This document shows, in pieces, positions 18,638 to 27,319 of a DNA stretch of 41,502 nucleotides. The position numbers were made by a program, and so were the translations under genes. Each line of letters begins with the position of its first letter. Position 1 is the first letter of the stretch. The notes beneath the pieces are model-generated. The model saw only the letters and a list, made by a program, of their open reading frames with translations. It did no database searches and was not told the origin of the DNA. Source of the stretch: an uncultured Prevotella sp. (GTDB taxonomy: Bacteria > Bacteroidota > Bacteroidia > Bacteroidales > Bacteroidaceae); the NCBI GenBank assembly GCA_905198745.1, contig CAJKDU010000022.1, forward strand, positions 1-41,502. The letters are read 5' to 3'.

Positions 18638-19519
18638 ATGGACCATATAGACAAACGAGAATCATTTCTGAAACTTCATCTCAGCGTGCTGCTTGCCGGC
18701 TTCACCGGCCTGTTCGGCAAACTCATCACGCTCAACGAGGTTGACATCGTGTGGTACCGCATGTTCTTCACCGCCCTCATCCTGCTCGTGTTCACGGGCC
18801 TGCCACGGGTGGGATGGAAGAAGTTTCTGCAGATAGCAGGGTGCGGCGCCCTGCTGGGACTCCACTGGATGCTCTTCTACGGGTCCATCAAGATGAGCAA
18901 CGTGTCCATCGGTGTGGTGTGCTATGCCATGGTGGGCTTCTTCACCGCCTTCTTCGAGCCGCTGGTGTTCCGTCGGCGTGTGGCGTGGATAGAGGTGCTC
19001 TTTGCCTGTTTCACGCTGTGTGGACTGCTATGCATCTTCTCTTTCGACACGCGCTACCGCTCCGGCATCCTGGTCGGCATGCTCTCGTCAGCAGCCGCTG
19101 CGCTCTACACCATTTTCAACAAGAAGGTGTCAGTGGGCGTGCGCAGCCGCACCATGCTCATGTATCAGATGGCTGGCGGCCTGTTGGGCGTGAGCCTCAT
19201 CATTCCCGTCTACCTCTGGTGTTTCCCTTCCGACACGCCGGTCATGGTGCTTCCCGACGGTGCCAACCTGTGGTGGATGCTCTGCCATGCCCTTTTCTGC
19301 ACGGCTGGCCTCTACATATTGCAAATACAGGTGCTCAAAAGTCTGTCGGCCTTCACCGTCAACCTCACCTACAACCTCGAGCCGTGCTACACCATCCTCA
19401 TGGCTTTCCTGTTTTTCGGCGAAGCCCGTCTGCTCAACTTCTCCTTCTACATCGGCATTGCCCTCATCATTCTGAGCGTCAGCTTGCAGACCTACAGAGG
19501 ATTGCGCAAGGGTAAATAG
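18638..19519 (+). CDS. EamA/DMT-family transporter
   Basis: A ten-helix membrane protein (293 residues) of the drug/metabolite transporter superfamily, with two EamA repeats (about 10-145 and 155-290). Recognisable family features are FGKLITLNEVDIVWYRM after helix 1, the conserved Glu/Pro-containing end of helix 4, and a second repeat with NLEPCYTILMAFLFFGE near 250-266. I chose the ATG at 18638, which places the first helix close to the N-terminus. A start at 18584 is in frame but adds 18 residues without family character. The substrate is unknown; these proteins export amino acids, nucleobases or similar small molecules. Confidence 0.87.
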   Translation: MDHIDKRESFLKLHLSVLLAGFTGLFGKLITLNEVDIVWYRMFFTALILLVFTGLPRVGWKKFLQIAGCGALLGLHWMLFYGSIKMSNVSIGVVCYAMVGFFTAFFEPLVFRRRVAWIEVLFACFTLCGLLCIFSFDTRYRSGILVGMLSSAAAALYTIFNKKVSVGVRSRTMLMYQMAGGLLGVSLIIPVYLWCFPSDTPVMVLPDGANLWWMLCHALFCTAGLYILQIQVLKSLSAFTVNLTYNLEPCYTILMAFLFFGEARLLNFSFYIGIALIILSVSLQTYRGLRKGK

Positions 19520-19563
19520 CCCCACATTCCGCAAACAGTCTTCAATCCCAGCAGTTCTTAATA

Positions 19564-19651
19564 TGCCACTAACAAGCCGTAACTCTGCCACTAAAGAGCC
19601 GCAACTCTGCCACTAACGACTCGTAACTCTGCCATTAACGAACCGTCAGAA
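19564..19651. repeat. 22-bp tandem repeat array 2 (4 units)
   Basis: Units start at 19564, 19586, 19608 and 19630, each of the form TGCCACTAACnAnnCGTAAC. One register of the third-to-fourth unit (CGACTCGTAACTCTGCCATT, continuing AA) matches a reverse-complemented unit of array 3 at 19 of 22 positions. The array lies between the transporter gene and the abi module. Confidence 0.88.
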
Positions 19652-19780
19652 TGTCTGCCTAACCTTTACCCATCGAGATTTCCTGTATGCGTATAGACCA
19701 TACCAAGGTAGTGATTTTGCAATATTTAATGTAATTATGTCAAAGAAATCCACTTCTACATAATTTTTCTTACTAAAGAG

Positions 19781-19811
19781 TTTGCACTTCCAATGATTAT
19801 TTGTATATTTG
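19781..19811 (+). promoter_or_regulatory. Promoter of the abiF-like RNA and Abi_2 gene
   Basis: TTTG at 19781-19784 and a perfect TATATTTG at 19804-19811, 19 bases apart. The start point would be near 19818, at the foot of the following stem. Confidence 0.75.
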
Positions 19812-19815
19812 CAAC

Positions 19816-19868
19816 ACGAGAACCCGCCAAGCCTCTCAACGATGCTCAAATGTGCGGGTCGTTTTTGT
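19816..19868 (+). ncRNA. Short structured RNA with terminator ahead of the Abi_2 gene (abiF RNA candidate)
   Basis: ACCCGC at 19822-19827 pairs with GCGGGT at 19854-19859. An outer ACG/CGT extends the stem past a three-base bulge, and TTTTT follows at 19862-19866. With the promoter just upstream, this gives a transcript of about 50 bases that ends before the Abi_2 ATG at 19881. A conserved 'abiF RNA' upstream of Abi_2 genes has been described from comparative genomics, and recent work treats AbiF proteins as RNA-neutralised toxins related to Cas13; I recall this and have not checked it. Whether this sequence fits that model needs a covariance search. A plain attenuator is the alternative. Confidence 0.58.
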
Positions 19869-19880
19869 TATTATAGGTAT

Positions 19881-20783
19881 ATGACAACAAGAATTCCATT
19901 TCTAAAAACATATTCCACACCGCAAGAGTTAGTATAACTACTCAAGACAAGAGGTATGGAGATAGCCGATGAGGAAAAAGCCCAGCATTACCTTTCCCAC
20001 ATCGGTTACTATCGTTTGTCTGCCTATATGTACCCATTACTTTCTATTCCCAAGGAACAACATCTATTCAAGCAAGGAATAACATTTAGCAAGGTTATGA
20101 TGTTGTATCGCTTTGACAAGAAACTGCGCCTACTCTTGTTCAATGAGATAGAGAAAATCGAAGTTGCAGTACGTTGTGCCATTGTGAACTTTGGAACAGA
20201 AATGACAGGCAATCCTTTTGGGATGACAGATGCCAATAATTTCTCCAATCCGTACAAGTTCAATCGCTCTATGCATCTTATTGAAGATGAACTGAACCAT
20301 ACCAAAGAGGATTTCATCAACCATTTCAAAGAAACATATACCAATCAGTATCCTCCTTCATGGATGCTGACCGAGGTATTGCCGTTTGGTGTGATCACCA
20401 ATATTTACTCTAACAACAGAAATAAAAAGATAAAGAAGCGTATCGCCCAATCGTTTGGTTTACAAGTTGCACCTTTTGAGTCCTGGCTTACCATTATCAC
20501 GGTAACAAGAAACTCATGTTGTCATCATGCTCGCATATGGAATCGAGTATTCTCCATCCGTGCCACCATGCCCATCAGAATGTCTCGCCCCTGGATTACC
20601 TTGTCAACAAACCCATTGAAAGTGTACTTTGACATGTGCATCATCAAGTATTTCCTTGACATCATATCTCCTTACAATGATAAGCTTGACAAAATGAACA
20701 AACTTTTCGCTACGTTCCCGGAAATAGATAAAGTAGCACTTGGTTTTCCTGTTGGTTGGGAAAATGAGCCACTATGGCAATAA
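19881..20783 (+). pseudogene. Abi_2 (AbiF/AbiD-type) abortive-infection protein, in-frame stop at codon 19
   Basis: The frame from the ATG at 19881 reads the normal Abi_2 N-terminus (IPFLKTYSTPQELV), hits TAA at 19935-19937, and continues without shift (LLKTRGMEIADEEKAQHYL, GYYRLSAYMYP). A single C-to-T change from CAA would explain it. Without the stop it would be 300 residues. A restart at the ATG 19956 gives 275 residues that keep almost the whole domain. The HEPN-type motif RNSCCHHARIWNR is intact (Arg210 and His215 counting from 19881). Such proteins are RNases that shut down growth on phage attack. The gene is far more AT-rich than its neighbours, a sign of transfer. It may be inactivated, or made as the shorter form. 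Confidence 0.85.
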
Positions 20784-20848
20784 TAGACTAATGTGGTGAC
20801 TGCTAATCACCCTATAGATTTTAAATCCAAACAAAATCCTGCATTTAT

Positions 20849-20880
20849 TTTGCATTATCGGCGGAATAGCCGTAACTTTG
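20849..20880 (+). promoter_or_regulatory. Promoter of the B12 uptake operon
   Basis: TTTG at 20849-20852 and a perfect TAACTTTG at 20873-20880, 20 bases apart. It leads directly into the riboswitch. Confidence 0.78.
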
Positions 20881-20885
20881 CACCC

Positions 20886-21045
20886 GCAATGGTTCACTTC
20901 ACGAAGTGATGAAAAGGGAATCAGGTGGGAAACCTGAGCAGACCCGCTGCTGTGTGCTGTCCTTCATCGAGACGAACACGATGCCACTACACATTGATGG
21001 GAAGGCGTTCGTTCTCGGGCAGCAAGCCAGAAGACCTGCCACTGC
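20886..21045 (+). ncRNA. Cobalamin riboswitch
   Basis: The conserved core is plain: the stem AATCAGGTGGGAAACCTGA (around 20919-20937), GCAGACCCGCTGCTGTG, GCCACT at 20983-20988, GATGGGAAGGC (20996-21006), and the B12 box AGCCAGAAGACCTGCC (21025-21040). It lies between its promoter and btuB, 34 bases before the ATG. In this family, ligand binding hides the ribosome site of the first gene, so the operon would be shut when B12 is plentiful. No terminator is seen after the aptamer, which favours translational control. Confidence 0.95.
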
Positions 21046-21078
21046 TGACAACGCGTGCATTTGCCTCGAGGACTGGGC

Positions 21079-22971
21079 ATGAACGCACCGCACATCTTAC
21101 GGACACAAACATCTATGCTGACACTACTCGTAGATTCGCTCATCACACTCTCCACCGTGGTTTGCGTGGGAGAGAAGCCGCACTATCTCACGCCATCGCA
21201 GCAACTCAAAGGCGATGAACTCAGGCACTTGTCCACCTCGTCGGTGGCAGACGCACTGAAGTATTTCTCCGGCGTGCAAATCAAGGACTATGGCGGACTG
21301 GGCGGACTGAAGACGGTCAATGTGAGGTCGCTCGGATCGCAGTACGTGGGCGTGTATCTGGACGGCATACGCATCATGAACGCACAAAACGGACAGGTTG
21401 ACCTAGGACGCTACTCGCTCTCCAACATGGAGTCGGTGTCGCTCTACAACGCCAACCGCAACGCCCGGCTGCAGTCGGCATCAGAGTATGCCTCGGCTGC
21501 CACCGTCTACATGCAGACCCGACGTCCCGACCGCACCACCCTGCAGGGGGAATACGGATGCGGCTCGTTCGGACTCCAGAAGGCCAAACTCTACGCCTCG
21601 CTCAAGGACTGGCTCTTTGTCGACGCAGAATACCAGCACGCCAAGGGCAACTACAAGTTTCGCTTCCGTTCCGCATCGGAAGACACCACGGGCGTGCGCC
21701 ATAACTCCGACATCAGCTTCTACCGCCTCGAGGCAGCCAGCTTCTACCGCGGACTGTCCACCCACGTGTACTACTACAACTCCGAGCGCGGACTGCCCGG
21801 ACCAGTGGTGCGCCGCCTCTCCGACCAGTGGGACTCCACCGACCGGCAGTGGGACCAGAACTTCTTCATCCAGTCGAGCTACAAGCAACAGTGGCAAGAC
21901 TTTGCAATGAAGGCCAACCTGAAGTATGCCTACGACTACCTGCGCTATGTGCAAGACCCGCAGACCAACGCCGCAACCATGCCTTGCCGCAACCACTATG
22001 CCCAACAGGACATCTACGGTTCGGTGGCGGCATCGTGGAACAACCAGTGGCTCTCGCTCAACGCCTCGACCGACCTGAGATGGAGCGACCTGCGCAGCAA
22101 TGTCTACGGCTATGGCTATGTCTACCGGCTCGACTCCAAGAGCCTGCTCTCCGCCATACTTTCCTGGCACGGACTCGAGGCCAACATTGCCCTGCTCTAC
22201 ACCCACCTGGCAGACCATACCCAGGGGCAGGCCAAGCCGCTTGACAAGCTCGCGCCCATGTATCTGGCAAGCTACCGGTGGCGCAACTGGGTGGCACGCG
22301 CCTACCACAAGCGCATCTTCCGGGCACCAACGCTCAACGACCTCTACTATACGCTGGTGGGGAGCACCAGTCTGAAACCGGAATACACCTCGCAGTGGGA
22401 TGCCGGAGTGGACTACCGCGACCGCCACCTTCATCTCGCCGTGGATGCCTACTACAACCGGATAGACAACAAGATTGTGGCCATCCCGATGAAAAGCCAG
22501 TTCCGCTGGTCGATGGTCAACTTCGGGAAGGTGAAGTCGCTGGGACTCTCGCTCTCGGGCGGCTACGAGACACAGTGGAAAGAATGGTCGCTCAGCGCCA
22601 ATGCCAACTACACCTGTCAGCAGGACCGCGACTACTCCTCGCCCTCGGAACCGGAATACAAGCACTACGTGCCCTACTCTCCGCTCCACTCGGGGTCGCT
22701 CATCGTGGACCTGGGCTACAGGGGCTACTCTCTCTGCACGTCGGTGCTCTACACAGGCGAACGCTTCTCGCTCATCTCCAACAACACCGACGACCTGCTG
22801 CCCGACTGGTATACAGTAGACGTGAAACTCAACAAGCGTTTCCGCCTGGGCAGCCAGACGCTGCAAGCCACCATAGAGTGCAACAACCTCACCAACTCAC
22901 GCCACGAAGTGGTGAAGCGCTACCCTATGCCAGGACGCAACTTCAAAGTCACCCTCAAATATGAACTATAG
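21079..22971 (+). CDS. btuB: BtuB-type TonB-dependent cobalamin receptor
   Basis: An outer-membrane beta-barrel that takes up B12 using TonB energy. The 630 residues show a plug domain (about 35-130: LSTSSVADALKYFSGVQIKDYG, then VNVRSLGSQYVGVYLDG, given here as consecutive pieces) and a 22-strand barrel, ending in FKVTLKYEL with the usual C-terminal pattern. The riboswitch upstream and BtuG-like gene downstream fix the substrate. Start choice is uncertain: GTG 21055, ATG 21079 and ATG 21115 are in frame. I take 21079, but the signal peptide is weak whichever is used: a single hydrophobic run (LTLLVDSLITLSTVV) overlaps what should be the TonB-box region. Its stop overlaps the next start by 11 bases. 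Confidence 0.92.
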   Translation: MNAPHILRTQTSMLTLLVDSLITLSTVVCVGEKPHYLTPSQQLKGDELRHLSTSSVADALKYFSGVQIKDYGGLGGLKTVNVRSLGSQYVGVYLDGIRIMNAQNGQVDLGRYSLSNMESVSLYNANRNARLQSASEYASAATVYMQTRRPDRTTLQGEYGCGSFGLQKAKLYASLKDWLFVDAEYQHAKGNYKFRFRSASEDTTGVRHNSDISFYRLEAASFYRGLSTHVYYYNSERGLPGPVVRRLSDQWDSTDRQWDQNFFIQSSYKQQWQDFAMKANLKYAYDYLRYVQDPQTNAATMPCRNHYAQQDIYGSVAASWNNQWLSLNASTDLRWSDLRSNVYGYGYVYRLDSKSLLSAILSWHGLEANIALLYTHLADHTQGQAKPLDKLAPMYLASYRWRNWVARAYHKRIFRAPTLNDLYYTLVGSTSLKPEYTSQWDAGVDYRDRHLHLAVDAYYNRIDNKIVAIPMKSQFRWSMVNFGKVKSLGLSLSGGYETQWKEWSLSANANYTCQQDRDYSSPSEPEYKHYVPYSPLHSGSLIVDLGYRGYSLCTSVLYTGERFSLISNNTDDLLPDWYTVDVKLNKRFRLGSQTLQATIECNNLTNSRHEVVKRYPMPGRNFKVTLKYEL

Positions 22972-24064
22972 ATACATTATATATATACTCACCGGCACAC
23001 TGCTGCTTGCCGCCTGCTCCCTGGAGCCAGACGACAGCAGCGATACCACCGCACCTACACAGACCGCCGACCGGCTGCTGGTGCTCTGCGAGGGACTGTG
23101 GGGGGCCGACAATTCGAGCATCGCACTGATAGACCACGGCACACTGACCAACAAGTGGTTTCAGCAGCACAATCCCGGGCAGCATCTCGGCGACACGGGC
23201 AACGACATGCTCCTGGTGAACGACACGCTGATAGCCGTGTCGGTGAACTGGTCGAACATAATCCAGTACATCAGGCCCGACGGCACTGCCATCACCGCCA
23301 CCGAAGACTTGCCCAACAACCGGTGTCTGGCCACCGACGGCGTGCGCTACCTCTACTGCACGTCGTATGCCTCGGGAGGCTATGTGGCAAAGATAGACCT
23401 GGTAACCAAGCGCATCGTCGCCACCTGCAGCGTGGGACGCGAACCTGAAGGCATAGCCTACTACGACGGCCGGCTCTACGTGTGCAACACCGGCGGCTAC
23501 GCCAACCAGACAGGTACAGCCTACGAACAGACCGTGAGTGTGGTAGACGCGCAGACCATGCGCGAGCTCAAGCGCATCGACACGGGATGCACCAACCTCT
23601 ATGGGCACACGGCCGTGCAGGGCCAGTTCATGTGCATCAATGCCGCCGGCGACAACGACAAGGTGAAAGGACGCTCGCTGGTGCTCAACATGGCCAACGA
23701 CGAGTTCCAGGTGTTCGACTTCCCCGCCACCTACGCCTGCGGCTATGCCAACCGCTTCTATACCGTGGGCACACAGTATTCCTATGCCACAGACGAGTAT
23801 GAATACTCCATCCACACCATCACGCTGCCCTCGCTACAAGCCACCGAGGGACTGGCGGGCTACGACGGAGCGCAAGCCGTGATAGAACAGATGCAGACTC
23901 CCTACGGACTCTACATATCGCCCTACTCGGGCCACCTCTACGCCACCGACGCAAGGGGCAACGTGACCAACGGCTACGTCTACGAGTTCGGCGCCGACGG
24001 CACCCAGCTCAACCGTCACCTCATCCGCGGGCTCAACCCGTCGAGGATGATGGTGCTTCCCTAA
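22961..24064 (+). CDS. btuG: BtuG-like surface lipoprotein, B12-binding beta-propeller (DUF5074/YncE type)
   Basis: A 367-residue lipoprotein (lipobox LAAC, Cys19) with an acidic stretch after the Cys (LEPDDSSD) of the kind that marks surface export in Bacteroidetes. The rest is a seven-bladed propeller of the YncE/DUF5074 type, with repeated Asp-Gly/Tyr blades such as DGRLYVCNTGGY and ATDARGNVTNGYVYEF. BtuG proteins of gut Bacteroides bind cobalamin very tightly and cap BtuB as a lid; the overlap with btuB (11 bases) and the riboswitch make the same role very likely here. The binding residues cannot be assigned by eye. Confidence 0.85.
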   Translation: MNYRYIIYILTGTLLLAACSLEPDDSSDTTAPTQTADRLLVLCEGLWGADNSSIALIDHGTLTNKWFQQHNPGQHLGDTGNDMLLVNDTLIAVSVNWSNIIQYIRPDGTAITATEDLPNNRCLATDGVRYLYCTSYASGGYVAKIDLVTKRIVATCSVGREPEGIAYYDGRLYVCNTGGYANQTGTAYEQTVSVVDAQTMRELKRIDTGCTNLYGHTAVQGQFMCINAAGDNDKVKGRSLVLNMANDEFQVFDFPATYACGYANRFYTVGTQYSYATDEYEYSIHTITLPSLQATEGLAGYDGAQAVIEQMQTPYGLYISPYSGHLYATDARGNVTNGYVYEFGADGTQLNRHLIRGLNPSRMMVLP

Positions 24065-24110
24065 GAATCATACATATATAGTCAACAACACACATAAAAA
24101 ACAAAACAAC

Positions 24111-24500
24111 ATGAAGAAACAACTACTCCTCATCGCCACAGCACTGCTCACGCTCACGGGACATGCCCGTGCCGAAGAGCTGAACGCCGTGTGCGTAAGT
24201 CTCAAATCGGGACAGACGGAATTTGTGGCTTTCAACAAGAAACCGCAAATCAAGGCCGACAGAGGCAAACTATACGTGGTGTCTGCCGACGACCAGAGCC
24301 AGCTCTTGCTGGCAGACCTCAGCCAGGTGGAGAAGATCACGGCTGCCAGCCACGACTTCACCGGCATAGCCAAGGTGACAGTGGACGGCAACTCCACCGA
24401 AGAAATCTTCGACCTCAGCGGCAAGCGCGTCAAAGAGATTGTGCCCGGCCGCATCTACATCATCAAAGTAAACGGACAAACTAAAAAAGTAAGAAAATGA
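24111..24500 (+). CDS. Small secreted protein with sorting-type tail, B12 operon
   Basis: A 129-residue protein with a signal peptide (about 1-21, ending HARA). A short beta domain follows (about 25-85, FVAFNKKPQIKADRGKLYVV then LLADLSQVEKI), and then a tail IFDLSGKRV...GRIYIIKVNGQ ending in Lys/Arg. The tail is the Prevotella form of a type IX-like C-terminal signal. The same plan (signal, mini beta domain, tail) is seen in the 149-residue protein at 34037-34486, which also precedes a larger secreted protein. The gene overlaps the next by four bases. A direct B12 role is unproven. Confidence 0.78.
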   Translation: MKKQLLLIATALLTLTGHARAEELNAVCVSLKSGQTEFVAFNKKPQIKADRGKLYVVSADDQSQLLLADLSQVEKITAASHDFTGIAKVTVDGNSTEEIFDLSGKRVKEIVPGRIYIIKVNGQTKKVRK

Positions 24501-25717
24501 AAAAGATTATACTCGCATCCCTCCTGGCAATGCCTCTGGCAGCCTCCGCACAAAGTGCCTTCACCGTAGACAACAACGGCAAGAAGTATTCCTTCCCCAT
24601 CACGTCTACCATCACCGTGACCGACAACGAAATTTCAAACCTCGTGGAGGCTCCCGCCTACAAGACAGACATGAAGACCATACAGCTCTTCGGCTCTGCC
24701 ACAGGCTATAAATTCAACAACATGCAACTGGTGAGCGACTACGTATGGGCAGGCAAGCTGATGCCGGCAGAAAACAAGGGATTCAAGTTCAGCGCATCTT
24801 CCAAGAACAACGGCGACCAATACTTCGGTCCTGCCAACGACGCCACCGACCTCAACGTAACCGCCTTCGGCACTGCGTCACTGGGCAGCACCAAGTTCTA
24901 CAACTTCGAGAAGGGCTATGAGCAGGACTCCGTGCTCGTCATCTTCGACGAGCGCAGCGCACAGTTCACCATCTTCGGACTGAAGAAAGCCGAAGTGGAC
25001 GACCCTGCCACACTCACCACACTCAACTTCGACAGCGAGAAGTGGACAGCCCTCATCGACTCTCCGGAATACGGTGGCAAACTGCTCTATGGAGCAAGCG
25101 GCAGCGGGTTCTCGGCAGACGAGACCGTGTATGAATGGACAGACGATGACACACAGCTTCATTCAAAAATCAACGAAGGCTCTTATGGCACTGCTTTTTG
25201 GAGTGGCGGCGTGGCAGTGAGCAACTATCACTGCGACATGGACAAGGGAACGTTTAATACACAACTCTCCATTCCTACAGACCTGACAGCCCACTCCGGC
25301 AGCAACTTCCTCATCGCCACAGGCTACAACGACGGAAGCACATACGGCTCCGACACCCGCGCCATCATTGACTTCAAGGACGGAAAGGCAAGAAAAATCA
25401 AAGGATTGTGGGCAACGAACACAAGCTATTTCCTCAACGAACTCAACATTAGCGGAACTGCCACAGCCACAACTGACACTTACGTGGATGCCGTATTCGA
25501 AGGATTTGACAGCAACGACAAGTCTACTGGCACCGTGAAACTTCGTCTGCAGGACGGAGCTACTCCTGTTATGGAATGGAAATACGTGGACCTCTCAACG
25601 TTAGGCAAAATCAGTAAGCTGAAAATCAACTATGAGGCATCATCAGACCAATACAGCACTTACGGTCTGTCTTCTCCTGCCTACATCGCCATCGACGACA
25701 TAGAAATCTACAAGTAA
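24497..25717 (+). CDS. DUF4465 secreted protein of the B12 operon
   Basis: A 406-residue exported protein with a signal peptide (MKKIILASLLAMPLAASA) and no lipobox. The first 160 residues are a beta-rich domain (ITSTITVTDNEISNLVEAP and following). Residues about 175-406 form the DUF4465 domain, with NFDSEKWTALIDSP, GTAFWSGGVAVSNY, FLIATGYNDG and AYIAIDDIEI in order. DUF4465 genes recur in cobalamin-regulated loci of Bacteroidetes, and B12-binding surface lipoproteins named BtuH have been reported from such loci. I believe the families overlap but cannot confirm it here. It starts within the previous stop (ATGA overlap). Confidence 0.84.
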   Translation: MKKIILASLLAMPLAASAQSAFTVDNNGKKYSFPITSTITVTDNEISNLVEAPAYKTDMKTIQLFGSATGYKFNNMQLVSDYVWAGKLMPAENKGFKFSASSKNNGDQYFGPANDATDLNVTAFGTASLGSTKFYNFEKGYEQDSVLVIFDERSAQFTIFGLKKAEVDDPATLTTLNFDSEKWTALIDSPEYGGKLLYGASGSGFSADETVYEWTDDDTQLHSKINEGSYGTAFWSGGVAVSNYHCDMDKGTFNTQLSIPTDLTAHSGSNFLIATGYNDGSTYGSDTRAIIDFKDGKARKIKGLWATNTSYFLNELNISGTATATTDTYVDAVFEGFDSNDKSTGTVKLRLQDGATPVMEWKYVDLSTLGKISKLKINYEASSDQYSTYGLSSPAYIAIDDIEIYK

Positions 25718-26815
25718 ATGAGACTACTCTTTTCTCTTGCCACCTTCACATGCTGCATCTCGCTCCAGGCGCAGACGCAGCGCGTGGAGGTGGTTGAGTA
25801 TCATCCCGCACCGGGACAGTTCGTCAACATATTGCCCGAAGGCGATGCCTCCGCCTCACACGAGGAGATGTGCCGGCGGTGTGAAGAGCAGATGGAAGAC
25901 GGCAACATGGTGCACCTCGGTGCCTATGGCGGCTACATGACCGTGAAGTTCGACCACCCCGTGCAGAACAAGCGCGGCTCCGACTTCCGCATCGTGGGCA
26001 ACGGACTCTACAACATAGACTATCCTCTGGGTGGAACCTTCGAACCGGGCATCGTCTACGTGGGTGTGGGCGACGACGTGAAGACCTGCAAATGGTATGA
26101 GCTGGCAGGCTCGGAATACTACACTCGCGAGGTGCACGACTTCTCCATCACCTACCGAAAGCCCACAGCCGAAAGCGGCGAACACCAGCAGCTTCACTCC
26201 ACCTACGACAACTACATCGGCTGGAGCTGCAAATGGACCGACGGCAATGGTACGCAGCGCGACTCCACTGGCTATCACATGAAACTTGACTACCACCAGC
26301 AGAACTACTGGCCGCAATGGGAGAACAAGGACGAACTGACCTTCCACGGCGGCAGACTGCCCAACAATGCCAAGGATGAATCGGGCAAAGGCTCTCTGTG
26401 GATACTCTACCGATACGCCGAAGATGCCTACGGCTATGCCGACGCCTCGCTCGCCACCGACCCCTACTCCACCTTCGACCTGGACTGGGCGGTAGACGAC
26501 AACGGCAATGCCGTGAGCCTGGACCACTGCGACTTCATCCGCGTTATGACGGGCGTGTTCCAGCATTGCGGGTGGATTGGCGAGACGTCAACCGAAGTGG
26601 CATCGTTCACCGACCTCCACCTCACCGACGGCTACGACGACAATCCCGTCATCATCACTCCCCGCAAGCCAACCGGCATCCGCCGCACCCCAACTCTTCT
26701 CCCCGGCGAAACGGCTCGATTCAACATCCAAGGCAAGCGCCTTGCCAAGCCCGAGCCTGGACTCAACATCATCCACATGAGCGACGGCAGCGTGAAGAAA
26801 ATAATGGTGAAATAA
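25718..26815 (+). CDS. Cell-surface protein of the type found in Bacteroidetes B12 loci
   Basis: A 365-residue exported protein (signal peptide about 1-20, cut after LQAQ) that starts directly after the previous stop. The pattern PAPGQFVN near 29-36, GAYGGYMTVKFDHPVQNK, EPGIVYV, WYELAGSEY and the later HCGWIGETSTEV are those of a large Bacteroidetes family of 'cell surface' proteins commonly encoded beside BtuB/BtuG and DUF4465 genes. The C-terminus is a Prevotella tail (FNIQGKRLAKPEPGL then KKIMVK). It is probably part of surface capture of cobamides. The binding role is inferred from the operon only. Confidence 0.82.
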   Translation: MRLLFSLATFTCCISLQAQTQRVEVVEYHPAPGQFVNILPEGDASASHEEMCRRCEEQMEDGNMVHLGAYGGYMTVKFDHPVQNKRGSDFRIVGNGLYNIDYPLGGTFEPGIVYVGVGDDVKTCKWYELAGSEYYTREVHDFSITYRKPTAESGEHQQLHSTYDNYIGWSCKWTDGNGTQRDSTGYHMKLDYHQQNYWPQWENKDELTFHGGRLPNNAKDESGKGSLWILYRYAEDAYGYADASLATDPYSTFDLDWAVDDNGNAVSLDHCDFIRVMTGVFQHCGWIGETSTEVASFTDLHLTDGYDDNPVIITPRKPTGIRRTPTLLPGETARFNIQGKRLAKPEPGLNIIHMSDGSVKKIMVK

Positions 26816-26816
26816 C

Positions 26817-26880
26817 AAAGATGCGTTAACAACCTGCAATCCGCATTGTAAAAGGAGCAGCATGTTAACGCATCTTTCTT
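26817..26880 (+). terminator. Long hairpin ending the B12 operon
   Basis: AAAGATGCGTTAAC at 26817-26830 is the exact reverse complement of 26864-26877, with a 33-base loop. The 3' flank is CTT rather than a long T run, so it may protect the 3' end as much as terminate. Confidence 0.6.
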
Positions 26881-27061
26881 GTAAGAGTCCATAGTTGCAG
26901 TAGCAAACAGGCTTAAGGCGAATGCCAATCCGTATTTGGAGATAAAATAGTTTATAAAGAATTTAAGATGAACTCTGTACATAAGATACAAATAAAAGGC
27001 TATTCTTTATTACAAAAACTCTTTTTACGTTAGTTTTGCGTATATTTATCGGAGTTCTTTC

Positions 27062-27090
27062 TTTAGCAACAGAACTTTTTGCTATATTTG
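27062..27090 (+). promoter_or_regulatory. Promoter ahead of the structured RNA / BACON-SusD gene
   Basis: A perfect TATATTTG at 27083-27090 with TTTA at 27062-27065. No protein gene follows until 27567, so the transcript would begin near 27097 and carry the rod-shaped RNA. A second, weaker candidate (TTG at 27268-27270, TATACTTT at 27291-27298) would start the RNA near 27305. Between 26881 and 27061 I see nothing. Confidence 0.5.
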
Positions 27091-27319
27091 CAAAACAACA
27101 TGTAATGATTAGATTCAAAATCTCTCATTAGAGTTGTAAATTAACTGATCGTCGAACTTAATCTTGATTGTTATAAGAAACAGATAAATAAACCAGAATG
27201 AAATGCTAAAGGTTAGTGCAATAATAACCACTTTCCGATAATGATACTTAAAATAGAACATTGAAACTTGAGTATGAAGCATTTCTGTTCTATACTTTTT
27301 GAATATTGAGCTTTTAGCT

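Noticed and set aside
20796..20812. Small GGTGA/TCACC hairpin after the Abi_2 gene as a terminator
   Set aside because: The stem is only five base pairs and no T-run follows, so it is too weak to call.
20925..21218. Frame running through the cobalamin riboswitch
   Set aside because: It overlaps the conserved aptamer and the start of btuB in another frame and has no protein likeness.
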